Part shown: positions 37,769 through 49,880 of the stretch, piece after piece
Position numbering within the stretch: position 1 is the stretch's first letter
Layout: each line of letters starts with the position of its first letter
Assembly (NCBI GenBank): GCA_947561395.2
Contig: OX387193.1
Span: 9,176,001-9,240,000, forward strand
Reading direction: 5' to 3'
Length of the DNA: 64,000 nucleotides
From: Buxus sempervirens
Lineage: Eukaryota > Streptophyta > Magnoliopsida > Buxales > Buxaceae
Translations under genes and position numbers: made by a program
The notes under the pieces: generated by a model
Told to the model about the DNA's origin: nothing
The model's input: the letters and a program-made list of their open reading frames with translations, nothing else
Databases searched by the model: none

Positions 37769-37908
37769 GGTCTAGTATGGGCAAGCACGCGGCACGCCTA
37801 GGGGCTAGGGGCCGTGCCATGCCACCCGGGCAAGGCCAGGCACGGGCATGCTTTAAAGCATGTTGGGCCGTGCCATGCCCGTGCCGACCTGGCCGATAAG
37901 TAACCCTA

Positions 37909-38880
37909 ACCTTGCTAGTAATTAATTAATGCAAGCTGAGCCACCATGGCTTAGTTCGAGTTCTTTGAGCCTTCTTACAGCTTAGCATAACTAATGAGCC
38001 TAATTTTAGGCTTGAACTCACGCTCATGGGACCCAAACCTGAGCTTTTCCTTATGAGTAGGGCCATAGACAAGGCCCATGTCCGACCCAAGTTTATTAAG
38101 ATTATGTTGTGGTCAGGCATAGTTCAAAGCTCTCATCTTGAATCCCTCTATACTTTTTCCTTTTACTGTTGGTTGCGCTTCGAGTGAGATGATGTCACGT
38201 AAAGTATATGTGGGCCTACTAGATTGTTCCATGTGGGAACATCTCTCCCCAAAAGCACAGAGATGTCAACCCAAATCGTGATAAAAGACCATACTAAACA
38301 AGATATTTTCCCATGTCTCTGGGAGAATAAATTTGCATGAACTTAGGAAAAGTAGTCACATCCAAAGTCATTCATCATTTGCTCCTTAGTCCTCCTTCCC
38401 ATATATCTAGGGGGCCATTAAGTGCAATAGTGATTCCCATTTCTTGGAAAGGCAAGAGCCTGTATCAGATTGTGGCAAGTATGGATGGCAAGTAACAAAA
38501 GACCACTCAAATCTTGGCAGGATTTTAACAAACAAGGATCTCACACATAGCCAGAGAACGAAATAGAACTGCTGATACTGTTTAATTTAATCAGATTATT
38601 CAAGAACCTAATCGAGGAAATAAACCGTATACTATAGAACAGAAAACTAGCTATAACAAAAGTATACCAAATTCTATATTATTAAAAATAATTAATAATC
38701 CATATAGGAGAGTTAAGGACAAAACTCAAAAATTGAAAGTGGAAAATAAAAGAAAAAAAGAATGATTAATACATTTGAAGATATGGATTAACTCATAAAC
38801 CAAAAAAAAAAAAGGGGGATATGGATGGACAGCACTATAAGGAAAAAAGAGGGGAAATTACAAGGAGAAAAGCTTTAGAC
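37909..38880. other. Intergenic downstream of TPP
   Basis: Contains stretches reminiscent of GGCCC-type repeats (37920-38110) but no end structure I can define, and no gene. Confidence 0.45.
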
Positions 38881-39038
38881 ATAAAACATTAAGACACAAT
38901 TTACATCTCCAAAAGGTCGCCATTGCATAGAAAGTCTTTCCGGCAAATTGGCTTCCTACCCCCGAAATTTATTCATTAGGAAACACCGTAGAGACTACAG
39001 ATAGCAGTAAATGCTCATCTCGTCTTTGATAATTATAT

Positions 39039-41250
39039 CTACAGTGCACTCAGCCTCTTCCATATAACGAGGGACTTGAGAAATTCCTTGACCTGCATAT
39101 GGTAATAAATGATTTTCCTTCTCGTGAGAAATAAGATAATAAATAAACAACGCAGAGGCAGAGCATAACAAAATAACAAAAGAAAGAACTTAATAGAGTC
39201 TACAACAAATTTACCTCTGATGGGTCCCTCAGAGAATAGAATGCATTGCTTTCTTTCGGCACTGAAGATACCAAAATGCCATAGCCTCGATTACCATCTC
39301 TCAAGACCTGTTAAAATACAAATTAAGGAGTTGATTAACTAGATCATTAAGGCTAATGGAAATAAGAACTCATTAGACAATTTTGTCTGGCATTACCTTG
39401 AATGCATCTTCATCCGTTCGGTCGTCTCCAACGTATATGGGGAGCACATTACTAGTATTGAGCCCTGCACCATTTTTTGGCCGGATGAAGTGAGACAAGA
39501 ATAAGTTTTAGGAGAGCATTATAAAAAGATTTATATCAAATATCAAAAGCAATAGTTACCAAGTGATTCAAGCAGAAACTCCACGGCTTTCCCCTTATCC
39601 CAGTTAATCACAGGACGGACCTCTAAAACCTATGTAAAGGAGAACAGACCCAATATTAGAAGCAATATTTTAATATCTGATTGATATCCTGAAGGGAAGA
39701 TTTAACTAATATCGGATGAAAATTTTCGGTCCTCCAAGAAATAAGAGAGTTACCTTCCGTCCATGAGTTAATCGCAGGCGAGGGTAGGCCTTCAAAATAT
39801 CATAAACACGTTGTGCAACTGCAGACCAATTCTGAAATTAAAAAAGAAAACGAAAAATACCAACTTGTAAGCCAATATGATGTTTGTGTCCATAATGAGT
39901 ACTATAATGGGATTTGTTGCAATCACAACAACAGTTACCTTCTCATCTACATTACGGTAATGTACAGAGACGCAAAACTTATTATTCTCGACTTTTGCAC
40001 CTTCAATTTCCTTTGTATTCTCGATAAGGGATCTAAAAACCTGCTCAAAGATAGATATATAAGCAAACCTTTACAATTTATAAAATAAATTCCGAACCTC
40101 TTTTGCCTTTGTAAACAGAATAACTACACACCTCATCGATCATGGGTATAAATTCACTAGCAGGCTGGAACAAATTTACTTCCTTACCCTACATTCCAAA
40201 GAGAAACAGTTTAGGTTTTTTGTCTGTCACTGTGAACATGACCATGGCCCAATCAAGGGGTACCAAGCAAGCATCATTACTCACCTGCTTGTCAGTAGAC
40301 CTAATACAGTTTGGATGGTCATCAGATGTGGAGTGCCTAACTGGGCCTATGATGTCCATACCATGACTGCCGGCATAAGAAAGCTCTGTTAGTTGTACAA
40401 ACTCGGATACCTGATGAAGGGCGGAGGAAGAAGTTGAGTAAATACATTCAAGAAGTAAAAATACAAAATTACAAAAGAAAAAAAAAAAGACACTGAACAA
40501 AGAACAGAAGGTATCCCCATTAGTGACAGTTACCTTATCACGGCTTCTTCCACTAATTATTGCAGTTGGAAAACACTTTGCAACATTTCTTACAGCAGAG
40601 CGCATCTGAAAAGTAAATTGATCCAAATAAGAATAAAGAAGCAATATGTGCTTAAATAAAGAAAATATTGACCAGTATGTTCTTTCTTGATCTGATATGG
40701 TAAGTGATGTTGATTCTTACAGCATTAGACATAAACGCACTGTCAGGGTCATCTACAATTGGTGAAAGAGTTCCATCATAATCCAGAAACAATGCTATAT
40801 TCTTTCCCTTCGCATAATTTGTGATTTGCTCAAAATAGTTGAGTGCTGAAGGATATTTGATCTGTGCACAATCAAGACAAAGAAAATGAATTAGTTTGAC
40901 GAAAATTCTCTGTGACAAATCTCACGAAAGTTAAACAGCAGAAGAAGTAGATATACCGTCCAGGAACGATAAGCATTATCAGCATCATCTGGTGCAACTT
41001 CAATGCTGAAATCCTTATTAAGCTTCTTACGAGGAGGTGAAGAGGATTTCATGGCATCCAGCCAACTGCTGTAACGGACATCATCGAGTTTTCCAGGCTT
41101 TCTTCTTGGAATTGTTAGATACAAGCTAGAAGAGAATGCTGAACCTGATGGTGAGTAAGGCAGCACATTCGAATGGATGCCTAATCTCGACTTATTTATG
41201 GGTGCAGGATCAGTAAGAACAGGAGCAGCATGGTTCGATTTTAAATCCAT
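39039..41250 (-). CDS. TPP: Trehalose-6-phosphate phosphatase (HAD superfamily)
   Basis: Dephosphorylates trehalose-6-phosphate, controlling the level of this sugar signal. Eleven coding exons: 40957-41250, 40721-40861, 40534-40605, 40285-40410, 40132-40188, 39939-40040, 39754-39831, 39560-39629, 39397-39464, 39215-39307, 39039-39092. Phases close to 384 aa, the usual size of plant single-domain TPPs. HAD motif I is [16 protein letters not shown] (Asp125 nucleophile, Asp127 acid/base); motif II ISGR (162-165); then [11 protein letters not shown] (178-188); the Lys region [12 protein letters not shown] (about 300-308); motif [18 protein letters not shown] (324-336). The first 95 residues are variable and Ser/Pro-rich, with [20 protein letters not shown] before the catalytic part, as in the family. 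There is no TPS domain. The start is the first in-frame ATG. Confidence 0.95.
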
Positions 41251-44200
41251 CGGATCCAGTTTACTTGCACTGGTTAGTAATTTCCAGGCAAAGTGTTATA
41301 ATAGGTAGCTACTTGGAGCAAGCTGATTTGAAGCACTGGTTTACCCAACTCTCTTGTCTATGAAAAACCACCTCTTTAAACTTTTCTTGTCACTACTATT
41401 GTGCGAGCAGTCCATTAAGTGCAGGCTTCCTGAAAACTGCTAAATGCTAAAATTTGTTAAATGAAAACCAATACAGAATCAACATCAAGGCTTGCATGAA
41501 CAGACTATAATTCACTCTGAATCTTACCTTTTCATCTCCAAAGCTATACAGCATTTAGAACAGGTCACTGGAAATCATTGTGAAATGATGCTTGAGGAAA
41601 CAATGAATATAACTTCCAGATCTCGGTAAAATTTTACTGCCTTCTGTACAAAGGATTTAAAAAAAAAAAGTGTAAGTAACAAAATTTTTGCCTTATTATG
41701 AATTTTTGTAGATATTAAAAAAATTGCTAGAGATTACTTCATAAGATCATTATTTTGTATATCCAAAATTTTTCAAAAACAAAGGCTTGACTAAAGTGGG
41801 AGAGGGGAAGGGGAATGAAGAAGGAATAAAGTGGAAAGCTTTTCAAATAAAACTTAAACAAAGCATCCATCCTTACAAGAGAAAAAGACAAAGGAAAAAA
41901 AAAGGTTCCAATTAATGCAACAGTAAAAACATTTAATAAGATTTAGATAGGCACGGTATAAACAACAAAATCCCAAATCCTTAGGTATGAAAAGATTTTG
42001 AAAATTTAAGTTCCTACCTTAAACTATACACAGAGTTTCGTCAATTATTTTTGTAAGCCATGATGCAATGCATCAAAAATGAATTCATAGTGAAAAAAGT
42101 TCATCTCCTATTAATAATTACTGTCTCGATCCATTAATGATTTCCAGATGAACAAATATTTGAGTGTTTAATAATTTTATTATGTTAAAAATATAAAATA
42201 GATAAATTTCCGAATCAAAAAAATACAAAAAAAGGAAACTCATCTTTTGCTACATAGCTTCCAGAGCAATAATTTACAAAAAAGGAATTGATTCCAGAAA
42301 ATGACAGCGAACATGCAGAGAACAAAAGAACACAACACTAATATTTTTACAAAGACAAACAATGAATATTTTTTTCCTTGAAGGAAAGAAAATGAAAAAA
42401 AGAATAAAGCTAAAATTCTATATGTAATTTACACAACATGATTTTCCTTGTCGAAGCATTCTGTTTTGTTATGATACCGTGATCTCTTCAATCATACAAA
42501 CAAAAATTTCAACTACAATGACATACATAATAGAGATTGAGGTCATTATATGATATATCAAAGCTCTTGCCTCCAGAGGGACAGGAATTAGCTATATAGG
42601 AACAAGATTGGATGAAAAGCATGATACTGATCTAGTTGCCCTTTTCAAGTAACCCATGTTTGAAAACATTCAATTCCTTCAAGTAACTATCTGTAGAGCT
42701 AATAAAAGTAACCCAGTGCTAGTCAAGAATCACAAGTTGAAGTTCATAAAAAATTTGATTACTGCTTTCACTGTGCTTATGCAATGCATTGTAACTTGCT
42801 TCATAGGCTTCACGTAGATAAAATTTCAATATTACATATACTTCTGGTATGCCATAATCTTCAACTAGCACAAATACCACTTAAAAAAATATATTAATAG
42901 TTTCAGAATGGTAACTGCACTTCTCAGGAAATTGAATGATTCAAATAAAAATTTTGAAGTCATTACTGCACTCCTTGAATTAATGGAGACAATGATTGCA
43001 AATAAAAAGAATGGAAGGGGTCAATTATGGGTTACGAATATGATATAGTGCTCAGTATTTAAGAGAGGCCCACAAATTTGATATTTGGTGGATGTAGGCC
43101 ACTACAGTATAGACAGTGACGTATAACGATAATTAAACCTGGCCCACATTGTGGGCAGAAGAAAACAAAACATAGCATTTGCACTGCAGATTATGAGCCT
43201 ACAGAAAAGCATGGGTAGTCATTTAAGCATCTGGATCCGATGCATACAAATTTAAATGAGAAAGAAAATAAAAAGTAAATAAAAACATAATATATTGTTT
43301 AAACAATATATTCAGGTTTTCTTGCACATATATTATTTCACAAGATCCAATTCAACAGCCATAACATAAACTTCCGGAAAACTGTAACACGTCATCAATC
43401 TTTGGCACTAGCTAAATGTGCTCATCAATTTTTTTGGGTACAATTAGAAGAAAAATACCCCCAGGTATAGCATCGGTACTTAGTTACCAGTTGCCACAAT
43501 GAGTTTTTCCTATCAAATGTCCTCGACTCTTTTTGTTTTTTCCTCTTTCATGGTGGGATCAGGCAATCTGACAAGGACTAACAGAGATAATTGACCTTTG
43601 TTAGAGAAAGAATAGCTTATAGCAACCGACAAGGCAACAAATGACACTGTAGCGAACAAGGTAAAACGTCAACTTAAATCAGATCAAACTCCATAAAAAG
43701 AAAAGACAAGAAATAGTATTGATGGGAGCCACATTTCATCACAGGCGAAGACAATAAAATGCAGAAGCCAATTGAAAAATCAACATAAACATAAGCTTCA
43801 TTTTATTAGAAAAAAAAAAAGATTAGTTTATATCAGAAAGATTAAGGGGAACAAACAAGAAATTTCATGATCCAATCGGGGCGAACGAGAAAACTGCAAT
43901 TTGCCAAATTGTAAAACGACATGTAGACATAACAAGAATTGACACAATGGAACCGTAAACCCACATATCGAAAGCTTCTATATTTACAAGTAATTCATCT
44001 GGACGGAACCCTAGATTTCAAACGACGACGCATGCCTTCACAAAGATGACGAAAAAATTGACGGCACCGTATGTCAGAAATTAAATAGAAGAACAAAAGC
44101 GTCAACCGTACAAGAGCAATCGAAGGTAAAAGCATATCTCCACTAAGTATGCTACTGAATCAAAACAACCACTGCCTGATAACAAAACCTACCAGCATTG

Positions 44201-44590
44201 CTTATTGTAGAAAAGCATTCCAGAAACGATAAAACAAAGAAAAAGGATCCAAACTTACCAGATTTACTCTCAGAACCCAAACACGCCTTTCAGAGACCAG
44301 GAACGGAATAAAAACTGATCTCGGAAATGAATCGGATCGAAAACCTGAAATCCGAAATCGCCGATTACAGTCCGTCAAAGAACGTCCACCGGAAAGAGAA
44401 AAGAAACCGAAAAAACACGATGTTGCCAAGCATAAGCTAAAGAAAAGAAGAAAGATGAATGATCAAACGAAGATAATCAAATCACCTTCAAATCAAAAAA
44501 TTAAAATTGCAGTAAACCCTAGACACAATCTCGGAGAAAGAAAGAAAAACGGAAATAACAGAAACGTGAAACGTAAGCGGCGAGGAAGAA
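41251..44590 (-). other. Probable TPP 5' leader with a long intron
   Basis: No coding exon lies between the TPP ATG (41250) and a convincing TATA box at 44615. On the minus strand CGTGTTTGGG...GTAAATCTG/GTAAGTTTGG near 44261 is a good donor, and TTTTCAG/GAAGCC near 41430 a possible acceptor. An alternative donor lies near 44486. A 2.8-kb leader intron is inferred; such introns are known in plant TPP genes. Nothing else is recognised in 41450-44250. Confidence 0.5.
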
Positions 44591-44614
44591 GAGAGGACCG
44601 GCGAGAGGTCTTCG

Positions 44615-44624
44615 CTATTTATAG
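44615..44624 (-). promoter_or_regulatory. Probable TATA box of TPP
   Basis: The minus strand reads CTATAAATAGCGAAG, a near-consensus plant TATA box, followed by a CT-rich leader. Confidence 0.6.
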
Positions 44625-44865
44625 AGTTTCGTGGCTCAGGAGACGTGCTAAACAAGGCAACTCTGGTTGTTGAATCGGGAAACACCAACAGAAATTCACA
44701 TTTTTTTATTATTTTTATTAATTAACATAAAACCGCCAAATATTTATACGCGCCCATTGAGTCCACGAACCACCAACGGGGCCCACCGGGAAAAGCCTTT
44801 AAGTAGCTCGTGTCTCTGCAACTTTGCGGCCTATGCGCGTGACGACACCTGTGATCGTCTCAAGC

Positions 44866-44905
44866 CTGACGTGGCCACGTGTCATCAGGGCCCCGCCACG
44901 TAGGA
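44866..44905. promoter_or_regulatory. Compound G-box/ABRE-like element upstream of TPP
   Basis: TGACGTGG and CCACGTGTCA sit back to back (44867-44884) with GCCACGTAGG just beyond (44895-44904), about 250 bp upstream of the TPP TATA box. TGACGTGG and CACGTGT are bZIP-binding cores of ABA- or stress-responsive promoters. Regulation of TPP by them is inferred from position. Confidence 0.5.
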
Positions 44906-46230
44906 ATGGGCGCATTTGTCGCTCGCGTCGCTTTCCGTTACAGGCTTACAGCTGGTGGTCGTCGGTGTGCTGGGGGGTTTGTTATATGGTTACGGTTAGT
45001 TTTAATTTTTATATTCGTTGTTAAATACCAACCGAAAAAACATAAAAAAAAGAAAAAAGAAAAAAATTGTACAGGTGGCAAATAAGTGGGGCTCTTTGAT
45101 TTACGAGAAGTTTGAGGGCCCCAGACCGAGCTGGCAAATCAGCTTTTACGCGGTCAAAGAGTCCGAATCACAAGAGATGTGAAAAAGTAGAAAAAGGAGC
45201 GGAGACGAGATTGCGTTTCATTGGGGTTAGACTTTAGCATGCAAGGTGGGACCCAATGGCAGTTGGTTGTTTTTCTCGGTAGCCACGACGACCACGGGGA
45301 TATTGTGGTTCGTCAAACCGGTCGATCTGGACTCAAGACTTGTGACTTTGGGCTTTCGGGTTTTCGTGGTGAGTTGTCTCGGGATTTCTTTTATAATAAG
45401 ATATTTTTTCTTGGATTCTTTTTCTAGAACCGAAGATTCTAAAATTCAAAAAGCCTTGGTCAAAGATGAATTATTCTCTTATTTGTAACGTGGAACATAG
45501 AGAAAAGTTTTAGTTAATACAAACTTGGGGACTAAGTTAAGCCGAATTACTCTTGTATTTATTGCAACCAGGGCAACAGACAATTTAAAAATTAATATTT
45601 TTAATTTAAATTTTTATAGAAGGTGCATAGATATGACCTAAATGGGTATTGAAGCAGATGGAAAGGTTTTAGAATGTATCATATATCTGATGACCCTAAG
45701 TGGAAAGGTTTGTAATATAAATCTCTAGAAAAAGTAAAATAATTAAATCTCTCGATTAACTAAATAGGGAATACAAAATATGTTTTGTATATATAATATA
45801 AAAAAGGAGATTTTCGATATTTTCATTGACTTGTCAACGTGTATCCCACTTGTAGGAAAAAATAAGGAGTTGATACGAATGCATGTGACAAATTATTATC
45901 ATTTGCCCAAAAAGAAAATGAGATTAGAGTCAGTTTCCCCATTGCATTTAGTGGACCCGTGTATCACGCATTCGTCTTGGTCTTTAGTGATAAATGATTC
46001 AGTTATGGCTACCTACCAATCCAAATGCCACGAGTAGGGGAAAAGGTGATGTTGTTCTAAGTATAGGCTACGGTCTAGGCCCCTATTGCCCATCTTCCAT
46101 AATGTCGAATCAATGGAAGTAACGTCATTTGTGCATTGGTTATTGTTATTGGTGTGAAATGCTATCATGTAGAACATCTCACAGGTTTTTCGAGGGTGAG
46201 ATCTTTGCCACAGGACCCTACGGCAAACCC
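44906..46230. other. Intergenic, nothing recognised
   Basis: No gene or defined repeat. The short open frames at 45221-45488 lack family signatures. Confidence 0.45.
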
Positions 46231-46248
46231 TGCAACATCTATGGTAGT

Positions 46249-46338
46249 GGTAGTATCTCACGGCGGTTGCTTTCTTACATTGAAATGTCACTTCAACTGA
46301 TATTTCACATTGAAAATGCAGCAGCCGTGAGATGCTAC
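46249..46338. repeat. Short fold-back repeat with GTGAGATGCTAC arms
   Basis: GTAGTATCTCACGGCGGTTGC (46250-46270) and GCAGCCGTGAGATGCTAC (46321-46338) are inverted repeats. Related GTGAGATG/CATCTCAC cores recur near 46155, 46180, 46195 and 46566, so the hairpin lies in a larger array of such motifs. Confidence 0.7.
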
Positions 46339-47210
46339 AGATCTGATGATCTCAAACCAGTCGTTTTTCAAGTGTCGTAAATGTTTCACACAGGGACCAC
46401 TTAACAAAACCCTTCACATGAGAGCATCTTACACCAGCACCTGCAATCAGTGTAGGTTAACATTGAATGTGATGTCATTCCTCAATCCATATCCTCAAAA
46501 GTTTGTTTTAGTCAAAGGGGGCAAGACTTGTTATTTCTTCTTGCATTAGATCCTGCTGGTAGTGTGAGATGCCGCCACGTGGAGTATCTCATGTCTAAAT
46601 AATTTTTCCTTGTTTTAAATATTCTATGTGGAGTTCATTTGAAAAAACACTAACCGTGAGCTGTTTCACATGGTAGAATTAATGTTAATTAACAACAAGA
46701 GCCAATCAGTATAACCCTGACAGGCTGTAGGATTTTCCTTACAGACAATTTTAGTCGTGAGTTTATATTGCCAATTTCATTTGTCATATCAAATTAATAA
46801 ATAGATGTTAGTTGCTCCCTGACCTACCACATGGATGTAGGATATGTAGACCATACTTTTCAAACGATAGCTCTACACATGCTACGATATGTAGGCCATA
46901 CTCTTGTCATTTTAGTCAAGCTAAAATTACAAGAAGTAAAATTGAAAAATAAGTTCATATGAGCAAAATTTGTCTTTGTAATTATCTAATGTACCTCAGG
47001 TTACTCTAAAAATCTCATGATAGTTTAATTGGATGTAAAATATTAATTTCGAAGTAGAAGAATAATGAAAAATCACAAGCATAGGTGAGTTCATGACCCT
47101 AGTTAAACTTGAGACCCATGAGAAACTCCTTTCTATAGCTTTTGCTTGGGAAGAGTTAAAGGGATGATATCAGGTGTTGATCATGCATTCTAAATATTTT
47201 CTTTACTTAC

Positions 47211-47433
47211 ACTCGCAGGTGCACGTGTAGTATTGCACGTATATAGATAAAAAGATTAGAACTTTTAAGAAATAAGAAATTCTTTAAGGGTATTTTTTGA
47301 AAAATGAAAAAGACAAAATTACCCATGTAAATCTATAAGACAAAATGACATTAGAAGTTTGAAAAGAAAAAAAAAAGATATATATGTTTGGCACGCTTTC
47401 CAAAGGAGCTATTAGTTTTATAGATGGTATAGA
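47211..47433 (-). mobile_element. Mini-Helitron (minus), degenerate ends
   Basis: In minus orientation it starts TCTATACCATCTATAAAACT and ends with a hairpin CGTGCAATACTACACGTGCA followed by CCTGCGAGT, a decayed CTAGT. It is the same family as 48507-48742. The internal block GGCACGCTTTCCAAAGGAGC matches the 5' block of that copy. Confidence 0.65.
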
Positions 47434-48506
47434 TTTTGCCTTCGAGGCTCATTTAAAACAAAATTGAAATCTTAACTCTTTTTCTCTGCTGCTTCCCCCA
47501 CATGCAGGCATGCATACAAATACATCCATACTATTATAAACAGAAGACATGCATCCATACTATGACAAACTAAAGATAGGAGAATATTATATATAGATTC
47601 TTGCCTGTCATTTTAGTCGGCTGAAAAAATTGTAAAGATCGATATAATGATTTATATATTCCAACAATGGCATTCAAAACTATTTACTCACCTATCCACT
47701 CACAAAACTAACTACTCACCCACAAGGATAGGGCGTAGCAAGATAGTGCTTAGGCCATCTTAAAATCACAAAAACTTCACATCTACTTATATAAATAACT
47801 TTTGTCCTCTCTAAACTTTTAAATTGCCCCTTCACTGTCTAAATTCTCACATTGGTCTACCTAAGCTATTTCTTAACGATGGTCTACACATCAAACAACA
47901 AGCTTATAGGAGTTTGATGGAGTGTTGTCTACCATCTTATCCTAACCCAAGCGTTCTCCGCTTCTTCTTTTAGTTGTATAACTATTTACTTTGATCAATT
48001 AAAGGAAAGCTACATTTATTTTGATCACGATGCTTTTAGTTCAAAGATTTACTCCGTTACCGTAAATGAAAATCATGACTATGCCACTAAGTTAGGGTAC
48101 TCCCATATATGTTCGTGCATTGCTGTACTTGATCTACCCTAGTAAAGTACTCCCATATATGTACGTGCATATATGTACGTGCATTGCTGTACTTGCCCTA
48201 CCCTAGTAAAGTACTCCCATTGTCACTTTCAATTTTTGTTTGTTTTATCAAACAAAGAGGCCACTAGATTAATATAACTAATTAGTTAAATTTAATAAGC
48301 TCAAAAACTACTGGGCATACAATCAACGTGTGTTGCAGTATCAACTTGCTCTTTGATAGTTAGAAATGATAACAAAATGTTAAAGTTACATGGGTTTTAT
48401 ATGATTCTAAAACTGAGAATTAGGCTAATCAAATTGAACTATGTCAAATTATTGATCCTTTGCAATTGGATTGCAACCAAACAGTCTCAAACTTAAATTT
48501 TGCACA
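47434..48506. other. Intergenic with a local tandem duplication
   Basis: Between about 48099 and 48222 the block TACTCCCATATATGTxCGTG ... GCTGTACTT ... CTACCCTAGTAAAG is duplicated in tandem, with an inner repeat of CATATATGTACGTG. No gene recognised. Confidence 0.6.
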
Positions 48507-48742
48507 TCTATACTATATATAATGAGAGGAGGCTCCTTGGGAAGTGTGCCAAACAAAATGCATAGTTTTCCAGAACAACCCTTACACACTGTTGAAAAGA
48601 TTTATTAATAAAAGGGTAAAACAGTCAAAACTGCCTCTACTTTTCTAAAAACTAACAACCAGTTCCAACTGTTCTCTCCAATGTTATCTTCCGTCTATCC
48701 CTTCCTATACACGTGCAGTACTGCACGTGCACCCCTGCTAGT
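48507..48742 (+). mobile_element. Mini-Helitron, intact ends (236 bp)
   Basis: It begins TCTATACTATATATAATGAG and ends CACGTGCAGTACTGCACGTG (3' hairpin) then CACCCCTGCTAGT. The 5' TC, subterminal hairpin and CTAGT terminus, with insertion between A (48506) and T (48743) and no target duplication, are the hallmarks of Helitrons. It is far too short for a Rep-helicase, so it is non-autonomous. It is the reference copy for the family in this window. Confidence 0.85.
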
Positions 48743-49194
48743 TTTTACTTAATTGAAGTTTACCAAATGAAATAACTAGAACCTAATGATTTAATTGTTG
48801 AACAACTATTAAGTAAAAAGCCTTCTAAGTAGATTCTTAGCTTCTTATGGCTATTTTTGGACACCGAAAATTTTTAAGAAAATATAAGACTTCCACATGT
48901 GTAGAGCGTTCATAATTGTTGACTTCAAAATTCCTGGCTCAAGCCACAAATGTTTGGGTCAGGCTATTCCCCACCCTCCTCTACGAGCACTTACTGTCTG
49001 CACCTAATTTCTCATACACCTGTGTACCCATTCATTATGATTGGTGCATTCAATCATCTCAAGAGAGAGATGCATTTATTTTAGTGAGATACACCAATTA
49101 TAGTTGGCTGATGTATGGGTGCATGATAAATTGCATGCATGCGATTTCTGTTTCAATAAGATAATAAATAAACAAATATTTTCAATAAGGGTAC
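48743..49194. other. Intergenic, nothing recognised
   Basis: No gene or repeat defined. Confidence 0.45.
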
Positions 49195-49252
49195 AAACAA
49201 GGGAGTGCGTATTTCACCAAAAAAAAAAAAAAAAAAAACAAGGGAGTGCGTA
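49195..49252 (+). mobile_element. Micro-insertion: poly(A) tail with 17-bp target duplication
   Basis: AAACAAGGGAGTGCGTA at 49195-49211 is repeated exactly at 49236-49252. Between them are only TTTCACC and a run of A. This is what an extremely 5'-truncated L1-type retroposition event leaves behind. Confidence 0.75.
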
Positions 49253-49539
49253 GTATACACCTTGAAACCGTAAAAGCGCAGGCGTTAGGTATACGCTAAA
49301 TTTAGTAATGAAGTTGTTATTGTCAAAACTAACTTTTGGCTGTTTCCACTCTCTGAACTTAGGGTTATTAAAACGTGAAAACAAACAAATAGTTTGGCAA
49401 CAGCACACTGGTTCTGGTCTACTAATAAAAGAATAATAAAACATCGCTTTTACCAACGACCAAGATGCGGAAATAAGAGAAAGAAGACAAGATACGATGC
49501 TTCGGAGCAACACATCAGAGCAGTACGGTCGATATCCAC

Positions 49540-49880
49540 CTCGGATCCACGAGGTGTGTTTTGTCGGAACCATGGAGTAAGGAATCGGAACGAGAGGAAA
49601 AAGAATGATGACAAAACGTACCCGGGCCCCACTTTCCGGTTGACGTGGCTCCACAACTACGCGACGTCAGATTTGGGCTTTTCCGCGTCGTTGTACGTTG
49701 TTCCCGTCCACTTTCTCGTACCAGCTGCAACTGCGAGCATGACTCAGCTACTGACGTGGCATTGACAGCAACACGCTTGCTTGACGCGTAGCTGACGCGG
49801 CTGCGGACCTTTCGGAGGAGAAGCTTTCGATGCTTCGTTCTTTCACTTCTTGTCCGCTTTCCACGAGGTGAGGCGAAGAG
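49540..49880. promoter_or_regulatory. Orphan GC-rich, bZIP-site-rich island
   Basis: Sharply richer in G, C and CpG than its surroundings. Contains TTGACGTGGC (49640), GCGACGTCAG (49661), CTGACGTGGC (49751), TTGACGCG and CTGACGCGG, all TGACG-type cores. A CT-rich leader-like segment with a donor-like CCACGAG/GTGAGG follows at about 49835-49875. No coding exon is recognised on either side, so the island may be a promoter of an unrecognised or dead gene. Confidence 0.4.

Larger units (their letters stand above)
35945..37908. mobile_element. hAT-type element with GGCCCGTGC motifs, interrupted by a MULE
   Basis: Ends TAGGGTTGCTTGCTTA and, in reverse complement, TAGGGTTACTTATCGG form inverted repeats. 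The flanking 8-mers ACCCTACT (35937-35944) and ACCTTGCT (37909-37916) agree at 6 of 8, consistent with an old hAT duplication. Both subterminal zones are rich in GCACGGCC/GGCCGTGCC motifs (35968-36075 and 37785-37890), a layout like that of the element at 6402. A 1,031-bp Mutator-like element sits inside. Confidence 0.68.

Noticed and set aside
49214-49654. 146-codon minus frame over the GC-rich island
   Set aside because: Composition-driven; overlapping frames on both strands are equally open and none resembles a protein I know.
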